Source: Actinoplanes sandaracinus
GTDB taxonomy: Bacteria; Actinomycetota; Actinomycetes; Mycobacteriales; Micromonosporaceae
Assembly (NCBI RefSeq): GCF_030009775.1
Contig: NZ_JASCTH010000016.1
Location: 124,001 to 188,000, forward strand
DNA length: 64,000 nucleotides
Direction of reading: 5' to 3'
In this document: positions 53,935 to 63,197 of the stretch, one piece after another
Position numbering within the stretch: position 1 is the first letter of the stretch
Layout of the letters: every line of letters begins with the position of its first letter
The notes under the pieces: model-generated
Database searches by the model: none
Told to the model about the DNA's origin: nothing
What the model saw: only the letters and a program-made list of their open reading frames with translations
Program-made: the position numbers and the translations under genes

Positions 53935-56021
53935 CCGATCTTCACCCACTTCGCTACCGAGGGAACGCCGTTGGTGCCGACCACGAACAGCATGTACCAG
54001 CCGGGCGGCGCCAGGTTGGGGTTGCTGGTCAGGTTCAGGTCGATCGAGTTGCCGTTGACCGTCATCGGCAGATCGACGAACCGCTGGTTCGGGTCGCTGG
54101 AGTGGGTCACCGCGGCCGGGCGGATCAGCTCCGCCTTGAGGACCGGCTTGTCGACGGTGATCGTGTTCGCGCTGCCGTACGCCCAGTTCGCGCTGGACAG
54201 GCCGGTGATCTGCGGACGGGCGCCCTGGAACAGGTACGGCGGCGAGTACACCGACACGCGCATGTCGAAGGTGCCGTTGCCGGGGTTGTCGCCGACCGCC
54301 ATCACCCGGCCGTCGGGCAGCAGGAACGCCGACGAGTGGTACCCGCGCGGCACCGGGTCGGTGGCCATGCCGGGCGTGAACTGATTGGTGGCCGGGTCGT
54401 ACATCGAGGCCTCGAAGACGGGGTCGGCCCGGTTGTGCAGGGCCCCGCCGGTCTCGAACACCTTGCCGTCCGGCAGCAGCACCGCGGAGACGTACATCTT
54501 GCCCTGGTCTCCGGTCTGAGCGACGCCGCCGGTGAGCTTGCCGTGCGGGATCGGCGGCCCGGCGGTGTAGGCCGGCGACGGCTGCTTGAGGTCGATGATG
54601 TCGGTGAGCCGGTGGGCGTCCGGGTTGGTCTCGATGTTGCCGCCGCCCAGGGTGAGGACCTTCTGGTCCTGGGCCGGCGGCAGTAGCACGCTCATCGATT
54701 GGTCGCGCTCGTCCTTCTTGCGCAGACCCGGAACGGGCGCGATGGTGCCGGCCTGGTAGTCGTAGATCGACGAGCCGCTGCCGGGGGTGCCGTTGCCGAA
54801 GACGTGGCTGCCGCTGTAGAAGAGGCGGCCGTCCTGCATCAGGACCATCGACGGGTAGAGGCCCCAGAAGTTCCACGTCTGGTTCGCCTCGTTGAGGCCG
54901 AGCCAGCGCTGCTGGGCGTCGGAGAAGTACTGGGTGGCGACCGTGCCGTGGGAGTCCTCGCCCAGGCCGCCGAGCGAGATCACGTCACCGTTGCCCATCA
55001 CGGTCGCCGACGGGTACCACGATCCCGCGGTCATGTCGTTGACCCGCTGGTAGGCGCTGGTCGCCGGGTCGAAGATGTACGAGTTCTTCAGACCCTTGTA
55101 GCCGTGGCCGCCGTCGGCGGCCGGATAGTCCTTGTTGCCGCCCATGACCAGCACCCGGCCGTCCTTGAGCTGAACGTGCCCGGCACAGAACAGGTCCTCC
55201 GGCGTGGGCACGGCGGTGAACCGGCCGGTACCCGGCTTGTAGATCGCGGTCTTGAAGGTCTTCGCGGCGAACGCGTCGGGATCGTTGCCGGAGCCGGCGA
55301 TGAGCAGGACGTCGCCGTTGCGCAGCACCACGGCGTGGATGCCGCGGACCGCCGAGTCGAACGGCATGACCTGCCAGTCGCCCTTGACGCACTTGTCGCC
55401 CGCGCTGCACGAGTCGTCCGGCGTCGGCTGGGTCGCGTCGACCATGGTGTAGTCGTCGGTCTTCAAGGTGCCGTTGCCGTAGATGGTGATGCCCCAGACG
55501 ATCTGGTCGGTGTTCGCCGGGACCTGCGGGGTGCGGACGGTCTGCTGGGTCCACCCGGTGGCGACCGGCAGGCTGGCCAGGTCGGTCCAGTACACCCAGC
55601 CCTGCGCGACGTCGTGCCGGAACACCGTCATCACCGTGTTCGGGGTGGACGACTTGTACCAGGCGGACAGGTCGTACTGGTGACCCGGCGTGACGTTCGG
55701 CGCGCACGAGGTGTCTTCGAGCATCATCGCCTTGCGGTCGCCCTGGCCGGCCGTGGTCAGGGTGACCGACATCGACCGGGCGCCGCTGTGCGCGTCGGCG
55801 CTCACCTCGAAGGTGTGGCCGTTGGCGCCCCAGCCGGACTTCTCCCAGCAGACCGGGAATCCGTCGCCGGCGATCGACTCCAGGCCCGGGTTGGCGATCA
55901 GGTTCGCGCCGGCCGACGCCGGGCGCTCCGGAAGAACGAGGAACAGCGCCAGGGTGAGCACCAGCAACCGGGCTATGTGGAGCCGGTTACGCCGGCTCAG
56001 TAACGGGCGTGACGGGGTCAT
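53931..56021 (-). CDS. glxA: GlxA-type secreted copper radical oxidase (galactose oxidase-like)
   Basis: A 696-residue exported oxidase. After a signal peptide (ending ASAGA near residue 37) comes a carbohydrate-binding-like jelly roll (about 40-190), then a seven-bladed kelch propeller and a C-terminal DUF1929 domain. All copper-radical residues are visible: Cys279 in FCAGH with Tyr336 in SWYPSA would form the thioether cofactor, and Tyr561-His562 in RGYHSS plus His640 in VTHSS complete the ligand set. In Streptomyces lividans GlxA works with the glycosyltransferase CslA to deposit a glycan at hyphal tips; the CslA-like gene three places upstream supports the same role. It overlaps both neighbours by 4 nt. 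Confidence 0.9.
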   Translation of the reverse strand: MTPSRPLLSRRNRLHIARLLVLTLALFLVLPERPASAGANLIANPGLESIAGDGFPVCWEKSGWGANGHTFEVSADAHSGARSMSVTLTTAGQGDRKAMMLEDTSCAPNVTPGHQYDLSAWYKSSTPNTVMTVFRHDVAQGWVYWTDLASLPVATGWTQQTVRTPQVPANTDQIVWGITIYGNGTLKTDDYTMVDATQPTPDDSCSAGDKCVKGDWQVMPFDSAVRGIHAVVLRNGDVLLIAGSGNDPDAFAAKTFKTAIYKPGTGRFTAVPTPEDLFCAGHVQLKDGRVLVMGGNKDYPAADGGHGYKGLKNSYIFDPATSAYQRVNDMTAGSWYPSATVMGNGDVISLGGLGEDSHGTVATQYFSDAQQRWLGLNEANQTWNFWGLYPSMVLMQDGRLFYSGSHVFGNGTPGSGSSIYDYQAGTIAPVPGLRKKDERDQSMSVLLPPAQDQKVLTLGGGNIETNPDAHRLTDIIDLKQPSPAYTAGPPIPHGKLTGGVAQTGDQGKMYVSAVLLPDGKVFETGGALHNRADPVFEASMYDPATNQFTPGMATDPVPRGYHSSAFLLPDGRVMAVGDNPGNGTFDMRVSVYSPPYLFQGARPQITGLSSANWAYGSANTITVDKPVLKAELIRPAAVTHSSDPNQRFVDLPMTVNGNSIDLNLTSNPNLAPPGWYMLFVVGTNGVPSVAKWVKIG

Positions 56022-57271
56022 GGCTTCTTTCCGGCTCGGTAGATCAGCTTCTCGGAGATCAGGAATCGGACGACGAACGACGCCAGCAGGGTCAGCAGGT
56101 TGCCGGCCAGGACGCCCAGGCTCAAGCCGCTGACCAGCAGCGCCAGCAGCGGGATCCGCAGCAGCAGGTCGGCGTTGCCGACCAGGAAGAACCGGCTGAA
56201 CCGGCTGGCCGGACCCCGCCGCCGGTGGTTGCGGTAGAGCAGCGTGTCGGTCAGGGCGAAGTTCCAGCCGACCGCGATCATGTTGGCCACCACCGCGGCA
56301 GCCGTGTAGTGCATCTCGGTGAAGCTGGTCAGCGCCCACAGCACGGCCTGGTTGGGCAGCAGCCCGGAGACGCCGATCAGGGCGAACGCCAGCAGCCGCA
56401 GCCGGGCCGGCCCGATCCGCAGCCCGGCGAGGTGTTTCAGGAAGCGGATCCCCTCGGCGGCCGTCGACTTGGACTCGCCGGCGTGCCGGGCCTGGAAGCC
56501 GTACGGCACCTCGACGATCCGGCCGGGCCGGTTGCGGACGATCAGCTCCAGCAGGATCTTGTAGCCGAGCGGACGGAGCCGCCCGGTGTCCAGCGAACTG
56601 GCGCGGATCGCGAACAGGCCGCTCATCGGGTCGCTCACCGACAGCAGACTGTTCCGGAACAGAGTCTTCACCAGCAGCGTCGAGCCTCGGGAGACCAGCT
56701 TGCGGTACCCGTCGGCGAGTCCTCCGGTGTCGCCGCCGCGCGCGTAACGGCTGCCGACGACCAGGTCGGCGCCGTCGCGCAGGCCGGCGGCGATCAGGTC
56801 GGGCACGATCTCCGGCGGATGCTGGAGATCGGCGTCCATGACCACGATCCACTCGCCGCGGGCGATCCGCATGCCCTCGACCACGGCCCCGCCCAGCCCG
56901 CCCTCGCCCTGTTCGCGGTGGTGGACGGTTACCGCGATCGGGAAGCCGGCGAGAGACGCGGCGATCACCTCAGGGGTGCCGTCGGTGCTGTCGTCGACGA
57001 ACACGATCTCGGTGTCCTCGTGCGGCAGGGCGGCCGCGAGCCGTTCCAGCAGGGCGGGCACGTTGTCGCGCTCGTTGTAGGTGGGCACGATGATGCTCTG
57101 CCGCAACGTGACCGGCGACGGGAGCACGCCGATCTGGCCGGGCAGCACGGCCCGGGTGCGGCCGTGCCCGCGGTACCGCTCCAGCGACAGGGTCTTCTCA
57201 CCGGGGCCGGCGCTCGCCTGGTGCGGCAGCGCCACCGGGGCCCGGCCCTGCGCCTGCGTGGGGGTGGTCAT
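56018..57271 (-). CDS. GT2 glycosyltransferase fused to a GtrA membrane domain
   Basis: A 417-residue protein. The N-terminal GT2 domain (residues about 55-290) resembles polyprenyl-phosphate mannose/glucose synthases: IIVPTYNERDNVPALLERL, metal-binding VMDADLQHPPE, and SDPMSGLFAIR. The C-terminal part (about 290-417) has four membrane helices typical of GtrA proteins, thought to flip lipid-linked sugars. It probably makes and flips a polyprenyl-phosphate sugar used by the GT39-like transferase encoded next to it. It is coupled by ATGA overlaps to the genes on both sides. Confidence 0.9.
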   Translation of the reverse strand: MTTPTQAQGRAPVALPHQASAGPGEKTLSLERYRGHGRTRAVLPGQIGVLPSPVTLRQSIIVPTYNERDNVPALLERLAAALPHEDTEIVFVDDSTDGTPEVIAASLAGFPIAVTVHHREQGEGGLGGAVVEGMRIARGEWIVVMDADLQHPPEIVPDLIAAGLRDGADLVVGSRYARGGDTGGLADGYRKLVSRGSTLLVKTLFRNSLLSVSDPMSGLFAIRASSLDTGRLRPLGYKILLELIVRNRPGRIVEVPYGFQARHAGESKSTAAEGIRFLKHLAGLRIGPARLRLLAFALIGVSGLLPNQAVLWALTSFTEMHYTAAAVVANMIAVGWNFALTDTLLYRNHRRRGPASRFSRFFLVGNADLLLRIPLLALLVSGLSLGVLAGNLLTLLASFVVRFLISEKLIYRAGKKP

Positions 57272-58890
57272 GAGCGGATCTCCTTGTTGATGCGGCGGAT
57301 CTCGATACGGCCGTCGGCCGGCCCGAACGCCGCCTCCACCGTCGAGTTCGTCAGCAGGGTGTTCACCAGCGGCAGCGATCCCGGGTCCTGGCGTAGCGCG
57401 GGCGTCGACACCAGGTAGTCGACGTCTCGCCAGCCGTTCGGCATCCGGGCGGCGACCGCCGGGTCCAGGTCGAGCTTGTAGAACCAGATGACCTGCTCCT
57501 CCGGATAGCCGGCGTTCACGCAGTCGAGCCAGAGGACGTCGTCGACGACCACCGTGGCGCCGGCCCGGTCCGGGACGGAGGTGCGCAGGTAGTCGGCGGC
57601 GGCCGTGTAGCCGGCGTTGTCCGCGGCGGTCAGTGCCCGCTGGTTGCCGGCCCACCAGCGGGGGCCGATCAGCGTCGCGGCGAGCAGCACGGCCACGGTC
57701 GCCAGCGCGGGCCGCCACCAGCGCCGGTGGGCCGGGACGGCCCGGCCGGTGACGTCCAGCATTCCGGCGATGACGATGGCGAAGAACGGGAGGATCTGGA
57801 CGACGTACATGGCCGGGAGGTAGCCGCCGGGACGGATCGCGACCAGCACCAGGATCACGGCGGCGACGGCCGCGGGGCGCAGGCGGCGTACGACCAGCGC
57901 CGGCACCGTGGCCGCCAGTCCGGCCAGCAGGATCACCGGGTCGTAGAACAGCCAGGACTTCACCAGCTCGTGCGACCCGGCCCCGGCCTCGAAGATGCTG
58001 CCCGTGCCGGACCTGTTGGCGAGCTGGAACTGCCAGGCGCCGATCAGCGACACGTGCCCGGGGCCGGGGAACAGCTCGCCGCGGAGCAGGGCGTAGAGCG
58101 GGTAGAACATCCCGACCAGGACCAGGCCGCTGAGGTAGCCACCGACCGCCCAGGGGCGGGTGGAGCTGCGGGCCGCGTTCTGCCACAGCGCCACACACAC
58201 CGCCGGCAGGGTGACCAGCATGGTCTCCTTGCTGAGCACGGCGAGCGCGGTGGCGGCCCCGGCCGCGGTGTAGTGCCACAGGTTGCGGCGCGGGGACAGG
58301 ACCAGGGCGAGCGCGCCGAGCATCCAGGTGACCGCGAAGGTGTCCAGGTAGATCTCGCGGTACATGGTGATGGTCAGCGGCGACAGGCCGAAGATCAGCA
58401 GTCCTGCGGCGGCGGCCCAGACGGCCATGCCGAGGCGGCGGCAGACCAGGTAGACCAGCAGCAGGCAGGCCGCGACGACCGGGATCATGGCGACCCGGGC
58501 GGCCATCACGGCGGGGCCGTCGACCTGGAAGAGGCCGGGGATCCAGGACAGCGCGGCGAGCTGGATCCAGGCCAGGGGCGGGTGGTCGTACCAGTAGGTG
58601 TAGTGGGCCAGGCCCTTGCCGGTGGCCACCGCCCAGGCCTGCGCGAGGTAGGTGCCCTCGTCGTCGCTGGCCATCGGGAACCCGGTGATGTTGACGGTGA
58701 GGACGGCGAGGACCAGCGCGGTGAGTCCACCGGCCAGCAGCCCTTCGCCGCCGGTGAGCTCGCGCCGCCGTACCCGCGAGGGTTGGTGGTCGTGTGCCGG
58801 AACGAGTGGCCGGGTGACGTCGATGACGCCGGATCGCGCCTTGGGAATGAGCGCGGTGGTGGTCTGCGGGGGTTCGCTGGTCGTGGTCAT
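57268..58890 (-). CDS. GT39/ArnT-like membrane glycosyltransferase
   Basis: A 540-residue protein with about eleven membrane helices. The first extracytoplasmic loop carries the acidic motif MASDDEGTYLAQAW, characteristic of GT39/PMT-like enzymes that use a polyprenyl-phosphate sugar donor outside the membrane. Later LSKETMLVTLPAV and the extracytoplasmic C-terminal domain fit the family. With the GT2-GtrA neighbour it would form a donor-synthesis and transfer pair. It overlaps genes on both sides by 4 nt. Confidence 0.85.
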   Translation of the reverse strand: MTTTSEPPQTTTALIPKARSGVIDVTRPLVPAHDHQPSRVRRRELTGGEGLLAGGLTALVLAVLTVNITGFPMASDDEGTYLAQAWAVATGKGLAHYTYWYDHPPLAWIQLAALSWIPGLFQVDGPAVMAARVAMIPVVAACLLLVYLVCRRLGMAVWAAAAGLLIFGLSPLTITMYREIYLDTFAVTWMLGALALVLSPRRNLWHYTAAGAATALAVLSKETMLVTLPAVCVALWQNAARSSTRPWAVGGYLSGLVLVGMFYPLYALLRGELFPGPGHVSLIGAWQFQLANRSGTGSIFEAGAGSHELVKSWLFYDPVILLAGLAATVPALVVRRLRPAAVAAVILVLVAIRPGGYLPAMYVVQILPFFAIVIAGMLDVTGRAVPAHRRWWRPALATVAVLLAATLIGPRWWAGNQRALTAADNAGYTAAADYLRTSVPDRAGATVVVDDVLWLDCVNAGYPEEQVIWFYKLDLDPAVAARMPNGWRDVDYLVSTPALRQDPGSLPLVNTLLTNSTVEAAFGPADGRIEIRRINKEIRS

Positions 58891-60191
58891 GCGACACCCG
58901 CCTCGGCGCCCGCGTTGGCGTTGTTGAGGTGGGCGCCGACGTGCGCGGTCAGCTCCCAGTTGCGGCGGCCGGTGTATTCACGCCAGACGGCGCGCAACGC
59001 GGCGACGCTCAGCACCAGGGCGTACGGGAACGCGCCGAGGATCAGCCAGGCGTAGTGCAGCGGCTTGATCCGTAGGTGGTACTGCTGCCCGAAGTCGCGC
59101 AGGCCGACCGTCTGGAAGACGATGTTGGCGGCCATCGGCACCACCGGGACGAAGGTGGCCAGCGCGATGCCGATCGGCAGGTCGGCGAAGATCGCGGCGG
59201 CGATGCCGATCGGGATCGCCACCCCGGAGAAGGCCTGCAGGAACGGGCCGACCAGGGTGTAGCGGGCCAGCAGCCGCTGCCCGAACGACGGCAGCCGCCG
59301 CCACTCCCCCTTGCGCAGCACCTGCAGGAAGCCCTGGTTCCAGCGGGTGCGCTGCTTGAGCAGGCTGCCCAGGGTGTCCGGGGTCTCCTCGCGGGTGACC
59401 AGCGAGGCCTCGTAGGCGACGACAACCTTGGCGCCGCGGCTGGAGAGCCGCACGCCCAGGTCGCAGTCCTCGGCGAGGCAGGTGCCGTCCCAGCCGTTGG
59501 CCGTGCGCAGCACGTCGGTGCGGACGAAGACGGTGTTGCCGCCGAGCGGGATGAAACCCTTGCGGGCGTGCAGGTGCAGCCGGCTGCGGAACCAGAAGAA
59601 GTACTCCAGGCAGTTGTGCAGGCTGAACCAGCTGGTGTGGAAGTTGATCAGCTGGACGCCGCCCTGGACCACGTCGGCGCCGGTCGAGCGGAACGCGTGG
59701 TCGACGTGCTCCAGCAGGTGCGGGTGCACCTGGTCCTCGGCGTCGAAGACACCGACCACGTCGCCGCGGACGTACGGCAGCGCGGTGTTCAGCGCACGCG
59801 GCTTGTTCTTGACCTCGTTGTGGTCGGTGACCACCAGGACGCGGCCGGGCGCGTTCTCCGCGGCCCGGTGGGCGACGGCCGCCGTCTCCGGGTCGTCGTG
59901 GCCGACGATCACGATGATCTCGTAGCCCTGGTGGGTCGAGCGGAGCAGGCGCTGGATCGTGTGCTCCAGCACGGACTGCTCGTGCCGGGCCGGGAGCAGC
60001 AGGGAGAACGTCAGGCGGTGGTCACCGTCCGGCTCGGCGAAGCGCGTGGCGGCCAGCGTCTCGGGGGTACGCCACGCGTGCATCGTCCACCAGAGGGTCA
60101 CCGCCGCGAACGTGGCGAGCACGACGGAAGTGAGGATCATGACGGCGGCAGCCAAGGTCGTCGCCCTTTCAGCAATGGAGGAATACGCCAC
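58887..60191 (-). CDS. Processive GT2 glycosyltransferase (CslA/cellulose synthase-like)
   Basis: Up to 434 residues. One membrane helix at the N-terminus (about 18-35), a GT2 catalytic domain with the D,D,D,QxxRW pattern (GVFDAEDQ, then LAEDCDLG, then KQRTRWNQG), and three to four C-terminal membrane helices. This is the pattern of processive synthases such as cellulose, hyaluronan or CslA-type enzymes. The start is uncertain: GTG 60191, TTG 60155 (GAAAGGG upstream) or ATG 60140. First gene of the five-gene operon ending with the excalibur protein, preceded by a long AT-rich leader. The glycan made is unknown. Confidence 0.85.
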   Translation of the reverse strand: MAYSSIAERATTLAAAVMILTSVVLATFAAVTLWWTMHAWRTPETLAATRFAEPDGDHRLTFSLLLPARHEQSVLEHTIQRLLRSTHQGYEIIVIVGHDDPETAAVAHRAAENAPGRVLVVTDHNEVKNKPRALNTALPYVRGDVVGVFDAEDQVHPHLLEHVDHAFRSTGADVVQGGVQLINFHTSWFSLHNCLEYFFWFRSRLHLHARKGFIPLGGNTVFVRTDVLRTANGWDGTCLAEDCDLGVRLSSRGAKVVVAYEASLVTREETPDTLGSLLKQRTRWNQGFLQVLRKGEWRRLPSFGQRLLARYTLVGPFLQAFSGVAIPIGIAAAIFADLPIGIALATFVPVVPMAANIVFQTVGLRDFGQQYHLRIKPLHYAWLILGAFPYALVLSVAALRAVWREYTGRRNWELTAHVGAHLNNANAGAEAGVA

Positions 60192-60622
60192 CAGGAATGG
60201 AGCGGCCCGACTTTATCGTGATTCGGCATGCACAATTCAAGTCGATCTCGATGATTCCCACTTCCCGGTGAGTTATTTCGAATCTCTTTCCCTCGAAACA
60301 CTCGTCGGATTGACGACACTACAATTCTTTTCGCCCGACATCAGGGACGAAAAATAGCCCGGAGCGCTTCACCGAGCGCGACCGGGCGGCGGGCTGGAAA
60401 CCCACTGAAAGAACATAAGCCATGTCGGCTCTTTCTCGCGTCACGCTTCCGAGGGAACGACCCCTCTCGCGCCCGGAGCATTCGACCTCAACTCCCGAAA
60501 TACGGCTTGAGTCCGTTTTGGAGGCCAATGTCGACATACCCATGTCTTGATCGCGATAGACACTGGCGAACCGTGATCAACAGGAGCAGGATGCCGGTAT
60601 CCCTCTGTGTTTGGAGCACACG
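60192..60622. other. AT-rich divergent intergenic region before the polysaccharide operon
   Basis: About 430 bases lie between the CslA-like gene (minus) and the carbonic anhydrase (plus). The part at 60200-60350 is markedly less GC-rich than the rest of the window. On the minus strand it could be a long 5' leader with several short hairpins (for example GAGGG/CCCTC near 60450-60465). I recognise no known riboswitch. It holds a possible 34-codon leader ORF. Confidence 0.6.
60319..60423 (-). CDS. Possible 34-codon leader ORF
   Basis: ATG 60423 to TAG 60319, starting MAYVLSVGFQPAARS; GAGAAAGAG lies about 8 nt upstream. Basic, no membrane helix. It could be a leader peptide for the downstream synthase, or chance. 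No homology recognised. Confidence 0.3.
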   Translation of the reverse strand: MAYVLSVGFQPAARSRSVKRSGLFFVPDVGRKEL

Positions 60623-61288
60623 ATGTTGGACTCATCGCTTCGCCGGCGGTCTCTCTTCGCCGCCGGTGGCGCACTCGCCGGATCGATGGCCCTCGGCGAG
60701 GCCGCCGCGGCCTCCACCCGGCCCGCGAACCCGCTGGACGCCCTGCTCGCCGGCAACCGCCGGTTCGTCACCGGGCACGCACGGCACCCCCACCAGAGCC
60801 CGGCCCGGATCAAGGAGATCGCCGCCGGACAGCACCCGTTCGCCGTGATCCTGGGTTGCGCGGACTCGCGGGTGGCCCCGGAGATCCTCTTCGACCAGGG
60901 CGTCGGCGACCTCTTCGACAACCGAGTCGCCGGAAACCTCGTCGACGACCTGCTGCTCGGCAGCATCGAGTACGCGGTGGAGGAGTTCACCCCGCCGCTG
61001 ATCATCGTCCTCGGGCACGAACGCTGCGGAGCGATCAGCGCCACCCTGGACGCGGTGCGGACCGGCGCCGAGGCCCCCGGCCACATCGGCGCGATCGTGG
61101 AGGCGCTGCGGCCGATCGTCGCGCCGTTCGCCGACGACCCGAACGGCGTGGAGAAGGCGGTCCGCGCCAACATCCGGGCCCAGGTGTCGGCCCTCGTCAC
61201 TCGCAGCGAGATCGTGGCACACAGCGGGGCCCGGGTGGTCGGCGCCCGCTACGACCTGGACACCGGCCAGGTCACGGTGGTTTGCTGA
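60623..61288 (+). CDS. Tat-exported beta-carbonic anhydrase
   Basis: A 221-residue zinc enzyme that interconverts CO2 and bicarbonate. The N-terminus has a twin-arginine-like signal, LRRRSLFAAGGALAGSMALG, so it probably acts outside the membrane. Catalytic residues are intact: Cys and the Asp-Arg dyad in ILGCADSRV, and His-x2-Cys in LGHERCGA. The ATG at 60623 has GGAG 8 nt upstream. It is divergent from the polysaccharide operon and followed after 25 nt by a small membrane protein gene. Secreted beta-class enzymes in actinomycetes are less usual than cytosolic ones. Confidence 0.92.
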   Translation: MLDSSLRRRSLFAAGGALAGSMALGEAAAASTRPANPLDALLAGNRRFVTGHARHPHQSPARIKEIAAGQHPFAVILGCADSRVAPEILFDQGVGDLFDNRVAGNLVDDLLLGSIEYAVEEFTPPLIIVLGHERCGAISATLDAVRTGAEAPGHIGAIVEALRPIVAPFADDPNGVEKAVRANIRAQVSALVTRSEIVAHSGARVVGARYDLDTGQVTVVC

Positions 61289-61313
61289 GCGACCACCGAA
61301 ACGGGGATCGTCG

Positions 61314-61853
61314 ATGGGGCGCAAACGGCTGACCGCCGCGCAGAAACGGCGCAGAGACGCACTCCACCACGCGGAGACGCTCCGGCGGCAGATCCGGGAC
61401 ACCGCACCCGTCGACGACCGGCGCAGCGTCAGGACATTGGTGCTCCTGGCGCTGCTCGGCCTCGCCCTGTTCAACGCCGGCACGACGATCGGCCGGCACA
61501 CCGGACCCGATTTCGCGCGGGCCGCGCCGAAGGGGACGGCGACCGTCGAGCAGTGTCAGCGCCGCGGTCCCCTCACCCTCTTCGAGGGCGTCGGCTTCTA
61601 CGACTCCTGTCTGGTGTGGGCACAGTGGAGCGACGGCCGATCGGAGCGCCTGCGGATCGACGACGCCGGCTTCTTCCGAGGCGAGAAACCCGGCGACACG
61701 CTCCGGATCGGGTACGACATGTCGCGCCCCGAGGTCCGGCACTGGTCGGCGCTGCAACTGGTGATGTACCTCCTCTGCGGTCTCGGCGGCCTGCTCTTCG
61801 TGGGGACGGCTCTGGCGCTGATCGGCAGGTTCACGGAGTGGATGTCGCAATGA
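61314..61853 (+). CDS. Small membrane protein, two helices
   Basis: A 179-residue protein. The N-terminus is strongly basic (MGRKRLTAAQKRRRDALHHAE), followed by one membrane helix (about 44-60), an extracytoplasmic segment of about 85 residues with two Cys (EQCQRRG and YDSCLVW), and a second helix near the C-terminus. The layout resembles DUF6346-type actinobacterial proteins, but I am not certain. Probably cotranscribed with the carbonic anhydrase. Its 3' end overlaps the convergent STAS gene by 23 bp. Confidence 0.7.
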   Translation: MGRKRLTAAQKRRRDALHHAETLRRQIRDTAPVDDRRSVRTLVLLALLGLALFNAGTTIGRHTGPDFARAAPKGTATVEQCQRRGPLTLFEGVGFYDSCLVWAQWSDGRSERLRIDDAGFFRGEKPGDTLRIGYDMSRPEVRHWSALQLVMYLLCGLGGLLFVGTALALIGRFTEWMSQ

Positions 61854-62199
61854 GGTCGTCGCTCCACGCCGGGTGAGCGACCTCGGGCTCACACAGGCCG
61901 GTCAGCGCGAGGGCCTGCCGCACGTGGCCGTGAGCGTTGACGATCTCGTAACCGTGGCCCGACCGCAGGGCACGGGTGTAGCCGACCAGCAGCAGCTCGA
62001 TGCACTCGCTGCCGATCGACTCGGCCCGCTCCATGTCGACGAACACGCGGTGCCCCCGGCGCCCGGAGGCGAACACATCCCGCAGGCCGAGGCGCAGCAC
62101 CCGGTGCGCGTCGCGGTCGAAGGCGCCGATGAGGCGCAGGTGGACGGTGGACCCCGTCCTGCGGGTGTCTCGCTCGATCTCGTAACGCGGGTCGGTCAT
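61831..62199 (-). CDS. STAS-domain protein (anti-sigma factor antagonist-like)
   Basis: A 122-residue single STAS domain. The opening TVHLRLIGAFDRDAHRVL and the central RVFVDMERAESIGSECIELLLVGY fit anti-anti-sigma factors; the Ser in SIGSEC is where partner kinases phosphorylate SpoIIAA-like proteins. The ATG at 62199 begins MTDPRYEIERDTRRTG. No anti-sigma kinase is adjacent. It probably regulates an alternative sigma factor encoded elsewhere. Confidence 0.82.
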   Translation of the reverse strand: MTDPRYEIERDTRRTGSTVHLRLIGAFDRDAHRVLRLGLRDVFASGRRGHRVFVDMERAESIGSECIELLLVGYTRALRSGHGYEIVNAHGHVRQALALTGLCEPEVAHPAWSDDLIATSTP

Positions 62200-62316
62200 G
62201 CCTGAAGTCGTACCCGCGGAATGTGTCCGAGAGCCGAAATCCCGATGACACCGTGACCGAGCCAACAGCTGCCCTGACCGGGACGCGTCTGCTGGGTGAC
62301 GGTCCGTGTCCGGCAC

Positions 62317-63168
62317 TCAGAACGGCACGCAGACCAGCTCGCTGTAGAGCAGGTCGATCTGGTCGGGCCGAAGGTACGGACTGTGGAACATCCGGCGGCG
62401 CGCCGACCGCAGCCGCACCGACGGCCGGGGGCGGTGGCCGGCGACCCGGGGTTCGACGAGGGTGGCCGGGATCCGATGGCGCACCAGCAGGTGGCCGGTG
62501 AACGGCCGGAACATCCGGCGGAACACGAGCGGGTCACTGACGTGCACCAGAGAGGCGAAGAAGGGCAGGTTCTTCGGGCGATCGGCACGGAACACCACGT
62601 GGCACGTACCCCCGGAATCGGTGAGAACGGTGTGCCGGGCCGCGGCCGTCTCCCGGTGGTCGAGATATCGCCGCAGGTCGTCGCCGGTGAGCAGGCGTTC
62701 GATCCGGCCCGGGTCGGAGGTGACCCGGCCCGGCGGAGCCGGCCATGGCAGGTTGGGCGCGAGCAGCAGGGTGCTGTCGAGATGCCGGAAGCCGAGACGT
62801 TCGTTGATGCCGATCACGTTGCCGCTGGGCGTGAGGTCGGTGAAGTGGTACCCCTCCTGCGCGAGTATCGCCTTGAGCAGACGGAAGCTGGACAGCCGGT
62901 ACTCCGGCAGCACGCACCAGCCGCCCAGGTTGCAGAACCGCTCACGCCTTCCGCCGATCGCGCGTTCCGAATAGAAGGCCAGGTAGACGCCGACGACGGT
63001 GGCCGCGGAGAGCAGCATGAACCCGTGGTTGGGCGCGTCCGCCCGCCAGGGCGGGATGATCGATCGCGCCCACACGTCGACGTGGAGCCGGGAGTTCAGG
63101 TGCGTGTGCAGGAACTGTGCCACCCGCTGCACGTCCGCGGGTGTGATCGGCACGACGGTGACACTCAT
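62317..63168 (-). CDS. GNAT-like acetyltransferase domain protein
   Basis: A 283-residue cytoplasmic protein from ATG 63168 (MSVTVVPITPADVQRVAQFL). The first 150 residues look like a GNAT fold: VVGVYLAFYSERA, then WCVLPEYRLSSFRLLKAILAQ, then TPSGNVIGINERLGFRHLD, the last being a typical GNAT beta-bulge ending. The C-terminal half is not recognised. It lies downstream of the GH5-type hydrolase gene on the same strand, so it may modify or regulate polysaccharide synthesis. Function is inferred only from context. Confidence 0.65.
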   Translation of the reverse strand: MSVTVVPITPADVQRVAQFLHTHLNSRLHVDVWARSIIPPWRADAPNHGFMLLSAATVVGVYLAFYSERAIGGRRERFCNLGGWCVLPEYRLSSFRLLKAILAQEGYHFTDLTPSGNVIGINERLGFRHLDSTLLLAPNLPWPAPPGRVTSDPGRIERLLTGDDLRRYLDHRETAAARHTVLTDSGGTCHVVFRADRPKNLPFFASLVHVSDPLVFRRMFRPFTGHLLVRHRIPATLVEPRVAGHRPRPSVRLRSARRRMFHSPYLRPDQIDLLYSELVCVPF

Positions 63169-63197
63169 GGACCAAGAATCGCCACGCCGTCCGGCGG

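Noticed and set aside
60192-60480. Known riboswitch (c-di-AMP ydaO or c-di-GMP type) before the CslA-like gene
   Set aside because: Conserved core sequences of these riboswitches are not visible on the minus strand; only generic hairpins.
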